Shown here piece after piece: positions 58,156-64,000 of a stretch of DNA of 64,000 nt. The DNA is from Gammaproteobacteria bacterium. GTDB lineage: Bacteria; Pseudomonadota; Gammaproteobacteria; Chromatiales; Chromatiaceae. The stretch is taken from positions 1-64,000 of the forward strand of contig RZZN01000004.1 of assembly GCA_009929855.1 (NCBI GenBank). The letters are read 5' to 3'. Both the position numbers and the translations under genes were made by a program. The notes under the pieces were generated by a model that saw nothing but the letters and a program-made list of their open reading frames with translations, had not been told where the DNA came from and did no database searches. Each line of letters starts with the position of its first letter. Position 1 is the stretch's first letter.

Positions 58156-59352
58156 ATGGACAACATGCCTGATATGAGCGACCTGAACGCCCAGATCGTC
58201 TCGCTGTCCGCGGAGATTGCCGAGCAGAGGCAGCGGATCCAGGACTTGGAGAGCGCGCTCGTCACACGAATCGCGGATGTCGACGATGATCGACGGCTCA
58301 CGACCAAGCGGCTCCAGCGGATCTGGCAACAACAGCGCGCCGAAATCGAGACACGGCTCACCAGCCAGGTCGCCAAGCTTGCCCTGTTCCTGGTCTTGAT
58401 CACGCTCGTCCTCAGCGCGGCCTTGCTGTTCGTCCACCGGCACGGCGAGGCGCTCCATCGCGACCTGCTCGAAGAGATCGCCCGACTCGAGACGCGCGCC
58501 ACCTCCGCGCTGACACCGACACCTCCCCCGATCGAGGATGCCGGCACGGCGTCAGCACCAGCGGACAGCGAGACAGCCGCAGTGCCACCCGTCGCCCCAA
58601 ATGAACCGGCGACACCCGAGCGCGCTGATCGAGCCTCCCGGCATGAGGAGGCGACACCCACACCGTCAACGGCCCCCATGACACCGTCGTCGGAGCAAAC
58701 AGACAGCGCGTCCGACGCCACCACGCCCGCCCGGCACGCGCCGCCAGCGCCGCTGCCAAGCCAGCTGGACTCGGCAGCGGCGCGCGCGGCCGAGGCTTCA
58801 CCCGCGCCCATCCCAAGCCCGATCCAGTCAGCGCTCGACAGCGCGAGCACACCAGTCGATACCGCGCACCCACCGAGACTCGTGGCCGAGTCCCGGGATG
58901 CCCTGATGCCAACCGAGGAGATGCAGGACGCGTCGGCACACACCGGTGAGATCCAAGCCACGCCGACACCAACCGATGAGATTCAGCCCGTGCCGACATC
59001 ATCGGCCGATCCAACGATGGCACAGCGCCCAGCGACGACACAGCGTGCTCGAATCGCCGATGAGAGTGTCACGATCAGCGATCGGACGTATGCGCTGCAG
59101 CTTTTCGCATTCTCCTCGCGCGCGGCCATGCTCCGCTTCGTGCGCCGCCACAGCTTGCCCGAGCGAGTCTATTTCCGCGAGGAGCGCTTTCAAGGCAGCC
59201 CATGGCTCGTTCTGATCCATAGCCTGCACCCCAGTGTCCAGGAGGCCGCGGCGGTCCGAGCAGGGCTGCCGAGCGAGCTTGCCGAGCTCGACACCTGGAT
59301 CCGCAACCTTCCGATCGACACGACACTTGGGGTCGTCGAGATCGAGCAATAA
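58156..59352 (+). CDS. Membrane protein with coiled coil, disordered linker and SPOR-like domain
   Basis: 398 residues. The N-terminal cytoplasmic coiled coil (~5-70: LSAEIAEQRQRIQDLESAL, RLQRIWQQQRAEIETRL) is followed by one transmembrane helix at ~75-95 (LALFLVLITLVLSAALLFV). A ~200-residue Pro/Ala/Thr/Ser/Glu linker precedes a C-terminal SPOR-like domain (YALQLFAFSSRAAMLRFVRRH...VYFREERFQGSPWLVLI). SPOR domains bind denuded septal peptidoglycan. It starts 177 bases from the divergent phosphatase gene and ends 21 bases before sucrose-phosphate synthase. Confidence 0.75.
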   Translation: MDNMPDMSDLNAQIVSLSAEIAEQRQRIQDLESALVTRIADVDDDRRLTTKRLQRIWQQQRAEIETRLTSQVAKLALFLVLITLVLSAALLFVHRHGEALHRDLLEEIARLETRATSALTPTPPPIEDAGTASAPADSETAAVPPVAPNEPATPERADRASRHEEATPTPSTAPMTPSSEQTDSASDATTPARHAPPAPLPSQLDSAAARAAEASPAPIPSPIQSALDSASTPVDTAHPPRLVAESRDALMPTEEMQDASAHTGEIQATPTPTDEIQPVPTSSADPTMAQRPATTQRARIADESVTISDRTYALQLFAFSSRAAMLRFVRRHSLPERVYFREERFQGSPWLVLIHSLHPSVQEAAAVRAGLPSELAELDTWIRNLPIDTTLGVVEIEQ

Positions 59353-59373
59353 AGACGAGACACGCGCGAGCAG

Positions 59374-61506
59374 ATGTATCTCTTGTTACTCAGCATCCAC
59401 GGGTTGGTCCGTGGATATGACCTCGAGCTGGGCCGCGACGCCGATACGGGCGGCCAGACGAAATACGTGGTCGATCTCGCTCGCGCGCTTGCCGAGCGCG
59501 ACGATGTCTCCCAGGTCGATCTGGTGACGCGCCGGATTCTGGATCCAGCCGTGAGCCCCGACTATGCCGAGCCGATCGAGTCGCTGGGCGACAAGGTGCG
59601 GATCCTTCGCATCGACGCTGGACCTGAAGGCTATATCCCCAAGGAGCAGCTCTGGGATCATCTCGACGCCTTCACCGATAACCTGACCTCCGTTCTGCAC
59701 ACCCAGGGGCGCTGGCCGAACCTGATCCATAGTCACTACGCCGACGCCGGTTATGTGGGGGTGCGTCTCTCCAACCTGGCGGGGATCCCGCTGGTGCACA
59801 CGGGCCACTCACTCGGACGCGACAAACGCCAGCGCCTGCTCGCGGCCGGACACGACGGCGACTGGATCGACGCACGCTACAACATGGTGCGCCGGATCGA
59901 GGCCGAGGAAACGGTCCTGGGCACGGCCGAGCTGGTCATCACCAGCACCCACAACGAGATCGACGAGCAATACGCGCTCTACGACTATTACCAACCCGAA
60001 CGGATGGTGGTGATCCCACCCGGCACCGACTTGGTCCAGTTCCATCCACCGTGCCCCGAGGATCCGCCATACCAGTTCGCGGCGGAGGTCGAGCGCTTTC
60101 TCGACGATCCAAGCAAGCCCTTGATCTTGGCGCTTTCACGCGCCGACCATCGCAAGAACATCATCGCCTTGATCGAGGCCTACGGCGCCTCGCCCGAGCT
60201 TCAAGCCCTGGCCAATCTCTTGATCGTTGCAGGCAATCGGGATGACATCCGGGATCTCGACGAGGGCGCGCGCGATGTCCTGACCGAGATCCTGCTGACG
60301 ATCGATGCCCATGATCTCTATGGCAAGGTCGCCGTCCCCAAGCATCATCGTCCCGACGAGGTCCCAGAGATCTATCGTCTGGTCGCACGCTCGGGCGGTG
60401 TCTTCATCAATCCCGCCTTGACCGAGCCCTTCGGCCTGACCCTCTTGGAGGCGGCAGCCAGCGGTCTGCCCCTGGTCGCCACCGAGAACGGCGGGCCAGT
60501 GGATATCATCGGCAACTGCCGCAATGGGCATCTCGTCGATCCGCTGGATCGCCAGGCCATGGCCAGCGCACTGCACAGGATCCTGAGCGATCCAGGGCAC
60601 TACCGAGCGCTGTCCACTCACGGGCTTACCGCGGTGCGCGCGCGCTATTCATGGCAGGCACACGCCGAGACCTATCGCACCCTGATCGCGCCCTTGACCA
60701 AGCGCGCCGAGCCATTACCGGACACGCCACCCTTGCGGCGGCGACTCATCTATCGCGACCGCGCGCTCTTCACCGACCTGGACCAGAGTCTGCTCGGCAA
60801 TGCCGAGGGCGTTCGGCGCTTCACCGAAATGATGCGTCAAAACAAACGGTGCGCGAACTTTGGGATTGCGACCGGACGCCGACTCGACACACTCCTCACC
60901 GAGCTGAAGCGGCATGCGATCCCGATCCCGGACGTCATGATCACCAGCCTTGGCACCGCGATCCATTACAGCGCCGCACTGGTCGTCGACGACTTCTGGA
61001 GCGAGCATATCGACCACCTGTGGAAACCCCAGGCGGTCCGGCGCGCGCTGGAGGATATCCCAGGTCTGCTCCCGCAGGCACGCCGCGAGCAAAGCCGCTT
61101 CAAGATCGCCTATCACTATGACCCCAACCTGGCCCCACCGGTCGATGAGATCACCGCCCTGCTCCGGACCCACGACCTGTCCGTCAATGTCGTCCACGCC
61201 TTCGGACAGTTCCTCGACATCCTGCCAGTCCGGGCCAACAAGGGGCTTGCCTTGCGCTATGTGGCCCACCGCTTCGGCATCCCACTCGAGCACATCCTCG
61301 TGGCCGGGGGCTCGGGCGCGGACGAGGACATGATGCGGGGCAACACCCTGGCTGTCGTGGTCGCCAACCGCCACCATGAGGAGCTTTCGCAGCTCACCGA
61401 GATGGACAACATCTATTTCGCCAGTGAAGCCTATGCATTGGGCATTCTGGAGGCAGTCGAGCATTACGATTTCTTCGGCGCCTGCCGCGTCCCAGACACG
61501 CCATGA
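59374..61506 (+). CDS. sps: Sucrose-phosphate synthase with degenerate HAD domain
   Basis: 710 residues; makes sucrose 6-phosphate from a nucleotide-glucose and fructose 6-phosphate. The GT-B glycosyltransferase (1-450) has GGQTKYVVDLARALA, HTGHSLGRDKRQRLL and the nucleotide-sugar site FINPALTEPFGLTLLEAAA. The C-terminal HAD-like domain (from ~465) keeps FTDLDQSLL but reads AGGSGADEDMM where active phosphatases have G-D-x-x-N-D, so it is probably inactive. Its stop overlaps the separate phosphatase gene (ATGA). Confidence 0.94.
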   Translation: MYLLLLSIHGLVRGYDLELGRDADTGGQTKYVVDLARALAERDDVSQVDLVTRRILDPAVSPDYAEPIESLGDKVRILRIDAGPEGYIPKEQLWDHLDAFTDNLTSVLHTQGRWPNLIHSHYADAGYVGVRLSNLAGIPLVHTGHSLGRDKRQRLLAAGHDGDWIDARYNMVRRIEAEETVLGTAELVITSTHNEIDEQYALYDYYQPERMVVIPPGTDLVQFHPPCPEDPPYQFAAEVERFLDDPSKPLILALSRADHRKNIIALIEAYGASPELQALANLLIVAGNRDDIRDLDEGARDVLTEILLTIDAHDLYGKVAVPKHHRPDEVPEIYRLVARSGGVFINPALTEPFGLTLLEAAASGLPLVATENGGPVDIIGNCRNGHLVDPLDRQAMASALHRILSDPGHYRALSTHGLTAVRARYSWQAHAETYRTLIAPLTKRAEPLPDTPPLRRRLIYRDRALFTDLDQSLLGNAEGVRRFTEMMRQNKRCANFGIATGRRLDTLLTELKRHAIPIPDVMITSLGTAIHYSAALVVDDFWSEHIDHLWKPQAVRRALEDIPGLLPQARREQSRFKIAYHYDPNLAPPVDEITALLRTHDLSVNVVHAFGQFLDILPVRANKGLALRYVAHRFGIPLEHILVAGGSGADEDMMRGNTLAVVVANRHHEELSQLTEMDNIYFASEAYALGILEAVEHYDFFGACRVPDTP

Positions 61507-62339
61507 TTGAGCCGCTCCTCCTCTGCACCGATCTCGATCGCACCCTGATCCCCAACGGCAGTGCGCCTGAATCGCCCGATGCACGGCCGCGTTTTCGGCG
61601 GTTCGTGGCACACGCCGAGATCCAGCTGGCCTATGTGACTGGCCGTCACCGAGATCTGGTCCTCGAGGCGATCGCCGAGCACGACCTCCCCGAGCCTGAC
61701 TTCGTCATCGGTGATGTCGGCACCAGTCTCTGGCAGGTCAGTCCAGCGGGTTGGACCTCGCTCCCGCAATGGCAGACCGAGATTGGTCGCGACTGGATGC
61801 GGGTCGGGCGTGATCGCTTGGTCGAGTGCCTGGCCGACCTCGCGAGTCTACGGCTGCAGGAGCCGGAGAAACAGACCCCGCTCAAGCTCAGCTACTACGC
61901 ACCCATGACCCTCGATGTCGACCGACTCAAGGCACGGCTGCGCGCGCGACTCACCACACTGGGCATTGGCGCCAGCCTGATCTGGAGTCTCGACGAGGCC
62001 GCGCACACCGGCTTGCTGGACATCCTGCCAAGCGGCGCAAGCAAATATCACGCGGTCGATTTTCTGATGGGACTGCTCGGCCATGACGTGTCTTCGACAC
62101 TCTTCGCGGGTGATAGCGGCAATGACCTCGAGGTCCTGACAAGCCCGATCCCAGCGGTCCTGGTGGCGAATGCACACCCCGAGGTGCGCGAGCAGGCACG
62201 ACACAGATCGCGCGCTCATGGGCGCATGGACCGACTCTATTGCGCGCAAGGCGGCTGGTCTGGGATGAACGGAAACTACAGTGCGGGTATCCTGGAAGGC
62301 ATCGCGCACTTCCGACCCGATCTACGACCCTGGCTATGA
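61503..62339 (+). CDS. spp: Sucrose-6-phosphate phosphatase
   Basis: 278-residue HAD hydrolase releasing sucrose. Motif I CTDLDRTLIPN near residue 8 has the nucleophile/acid pair, YVTGRHRDL is motif II, and motif IV FAGDSGNDLEVL is intact. That contrasts with the degenerate HAD domain of the neighbouring synthase. ATGA overlaps on both sides (with sps and the fructokinase) show tight translational coupling. Confidence 0.95.
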   Translation: MIEPLLLCTDLDRTLIPNGSAPESPDARPRFRRFVAHAEIQLAYVTGRHRDLVLEAIAEHDLPEPDFVIGDVGTSLWQVSPAGWTSLPQWQTEIGRDWMRVGRDRLVECLADLASLRLQEPEKQTPLKLSYYAPMTLDVDRLKARLRARLTTLGIGASLIWSLDEAAHTGLLDILPSGASKYHAVDFLMGLLGHDVSSTLFAGDSGNDLEVLTSPIPAVLVANAHPEVREQARHRSRAHGRMDRLYCAQGGWSGMNGNYSAGILEGIAHFRPDLRPWL

Positions 62340-63253
62340 CACGCTCGACACCCCCATCCACCACCATCGACATCTTCGGCGAGGTCCTGTTCGACTGTTT
62401 CCCGGACGGTCGGCGCGTGCTCGGCGGCGCGCCTTTCAATGTCGCCTGGCACCTGCATGCTTTCGGCGCCGCGCCGCGCCTGATCAGTGCGGTCGGCGAT
62501 GATGCGGACGGCTCACGGGTGCGCCAGGCGATGCTGGATTGGGGGATGGACCTCAGTGGACTGCAGACCGACCCGGACCATCCGACCGGGATCGTCGCGG
62601 TCAGCATTCAGGATGGGGAGCCCGAGTACCAGATCATCCCGGACCGTGCCTTCGACCATATTCGGGCGGATGCCGTCCCACCGGCTGGACAGCTGCTCTA
62701 TCATGGCACATTGGCACTGCGTGGAGCGGTCACGGCGGGCGCGCTCGAGCATATCGTCTCTGCCGGTCACGCACTGCGCATCCTGGATGTCAATCTGCGC
62801 GACCCCTGGTGGTCGTTGGCGCCGACACTCGCGCATCTGCGCGGTGCCGCCTGGGTCAAGCTCAACCGCGACGAGCTGGCGCGGCTCGCCGGGGCCGACG
62901 AGCCACTGGCACGGACGCGGCTCATTGAAATCGCCACTGACTTTCGCAGACGGCATGCGCTCGGCGCGCTGGTCGTCACGCTCGGCAGTGCGGGGGCACT
63001 GGCGATCGGCGGCGACGATGAGCCGATCCAGGTGGCCCCGCCATCCAGATCCAGGGTCGTCGACACTGTCGGCGCGGGCGACGCCTTCGCGGCCGCGCTC
63101 ATCCTCGGTCTGATCCATGAATGGCCGCTCGCAACGACCTTGGAGCGTGCGCAATCATTCGCCTCGCGCATCGTCACGCAGCCTGGCGCGACGGCAGCCG
63201 ATCCCGACCTGTATCGCCCCTATCGGGAGCACTGGGGTCTTTCCGCGCCTTGA
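62336..63253 (+). CDS. fruK: PfkB-family fructokinase
   Basis: 305-residue sugar kinase. The N-terminal GGAPFNVAWHLHAFG and the C-terminal catalytic DTVGAGDAFAAALI (Asp base) are the PfkB signatures. The start ATG overlaps the spp stop (ATGA); the ORF-track start lies inside spp. Next to amylosucrase, which releases fructose from sucrose, it likely returns fructose to fructose 6-phosphate for re-use or glycolysis. Confidence 0.94.
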   Translation: MTRSTPPSTTIDIFGEVLFDCFPDGRRVLGGAPFNVAWHLHAFGAAPRLISAVGDDADGSRVRQAMLDWGMDLSGLQTDPDHPTGIVAVSIQDGEPEYQIIPDRAFDHIRADAVPPAGQLLYHGTLALRGAVTAGALEHIVSAGHALRILDVNLRDPWWSLAPTLAHLRGAAWVKLNRDELARLAGADEPLARTRLIEIATDFRRRHALGALVVTLGSAGALAIGGDDEPIQVAPPSRSRVVDTVGAGDAFAAALILGLIHEWPLATTLERAQSFASRIVTQPGATAADPDLYRPYREHWGLSAP

Positions 63254-63293
63254 GTCCAATCGACAAGCTTCTCTGCAAGCCTAGGGACATTCG

Positions 63294-64000
63294 ATGTACG
63301 AGCAGGTTTCACACGCGCTACTCAACAGCATTCTCGACGAATTGAGCCATGAGATCTGTCGCGAGGACATCCGGCATTTCTATACCCGCTTGGGCGCGAA
63401 CTTCTATGCCATCCACTCGCTCTTCCATCATCTCTATGGACACCGCGAGGACTTCAAGACGCAGATGATCCGGCTGACCGAGCGCCTGGCTCGGGCCTAT
63501 ATCGAGCGTCCGCTCGAGCTCAAGCGGCTCGACATGGCGCGCGAGGAGGACCACACCTGGTTCTTGAGTCAGCACTGGATCGGCATGGCGCTCTACTCGG
63601 ACGGATTCGCCGGCAACCTGTCAGGGCTGCTCGAGCGTCTCCCCTATCTCCAAGAACTTGGCGTCAACCTGATCCATGTGATGCCGATCCTCGAGTGTCC
63701 TCGAGGCGCCAGTGACGGCGGCTACGCGGTCAGCGATTTTCGCAATATCGACCCCCGCGCCGGGACCGTCGAGGATGTGCGCAGACTCGCCGAATCCATG
63801 CGTCACCGCGGCATGTTGCTGACACTCGACGTGGTCGTCAATCACACCTCGGACGAGCACGCTTGGGCCCAACAGGCCCGCGCTGGCGATCCAGAGCACC
63901 AGGCCTTCTATTACTGCTTCCCCAACCGCGACATCCCCGACATGTTCGAGGCGACCATGCCGGAGATCTTCCCAGAGACCGCACCAGGCAACTTCACCTG
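63294..64000 (+). CDS. ams: Amylosucrase, GH13 (partial, runs off the window)
   Basis: The frame opens at ATG 63294 (MYEQVSHALLNSILDEL) and stays open to the window end; about 235 residues are seen of an expected ~650. An N-terminal helical domain precedes the barrel: YSDGFAGNLSGLLERLPYLQELGVNLIHVMPILECPRG, conserved GH13 region I LDVVVNHTSDEHAWA, and FPNRDIPDMFEATMPEIFPETAPGNF. Amylosucrase uses sucrose to extend alpha-glucans and frees fructose. The order sps-spp-fruK-ams resembles the sucrose cassette of halotolerant methanotrophs. Confidence 0.93.
   Translation, partial: MYEQVSHALLNSILDELSHEICREDIRHFYTRLGANFYAIHSLFHHLYGHREDFKTQMIRLTERLARAYIERPLELKRLDMAREEDHTWFLSQHWIGMALYSDGFAGNLSGLLERLPYLQELGVNLIHVMPILECPRGASDGGYAVSDFRNIDPRAGTVEDVRRLAESMRHRGMLLTLDVVVNHTSDEHAWAQQARAGDPEHQAFYYCFPNRDIPDMFEATMPEIFPETAPGNFT

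Overview
This 64 kb window is a high-GC chromosomal segment of a phototrophic gammaproteobacterium, most likely a purple sulfur bacterium of the family Chromatiaceae. Three things point there: a dissimilatory APS reductase operon in the aprM-aprB-aprA order; a photosynthesis cluster whose puf operon reads pufB-A-L-M-C-B-A-B-A, an arrangement I associate with Allochromatium-type bacteria; and gammaproteobacterial housekeeping blocks (rlmN-pilF-rodZ-hisS-yfgM-bamB-der, hflD/purB, divergent rluC/rne). The species cannot be fixed from the sequence alone. I see no rRNA, tRNA, CRISPR array, insertion sequence or prophage.

Layout. 1-9.7 kb: tail of an unknown gene, a PPK2-type polyphosphate kinase, small hypothetical genes, two paralogous SlyD-like FKBP prolyl isomerases, and the sulfur-oxidation operon aprMBA (minus strand) with small downstream genes. 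9.7-17.7 kb: minus-strand housekeeping operon ndk-rlmN-pilF-rodZ-hisS-yfgM-bamB-der, without ispG in its usual place. 18-24 kb: DHH phosphoesterase, hflD, aconitase and purB on the plus strand. 24.3-31.3 kb: OmpA-family protein, DRE-TIM aldolase, a FixL/FixJ-like two-component pair, an RDD membrane protein and lipA. 31.3-48.7 kb: photosynthesis gene cluster. The minus strand reads crtE-crtF-bchC-bchX-bchY-bchZ-pufBALMC-pufBA-pufBA-yjbQ-RuBisCO-like protein-idi, and crtD-crtC run divergently. 48.8-58 kb: degenerate REC/GGDEF/EAL regulator, SppA-like peptidase, HAD phosphatase, rluC, rne and a low-molecular-weight tyrosine phosphatase. 58-64 kb: SPOR-domain protein and a sucrose cassette, sucrose-phosphate synthase / phosphatase / fructokinase / amylosucrase; the last runs off the window.

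How it works together. Reduced sulfur is oxidised through sulfite and APS (aprMBA), giving electrons for photosynthesis. The pigment genes supply GGPP (idi, crtE), spirilloxanthin-type carotenoid steps (crtC, D, F), the chlorophyllide-to-bacteriochlorophyll steps (bchX, Y, Z, C) and the core complex (puf). Both main photosynthesis promoters carry paired TGT-N12-ACA palindromes exactly 8 bp apart, the classical PpsR/CrtJ layout, so oxygen- or light-responsive repression is expected. The sucrose cassette suggests sucrose as a compatible solute or reserve, which fits a salt-exposed habitat.

Most unusual points: a divergent LH1 beta gene lacking the conserved upstream histidine; crtC with no ATG/GTG/TTG start near its homologous N-terminus and a CTGA junction with crtD; a RuBisCO-like protein paired with a YjbQ-family gene directly behind puf; a c-di-GMP-type regulator with every catalytic signature eroded; and an apr operon trailed by an FKBP isomerase.
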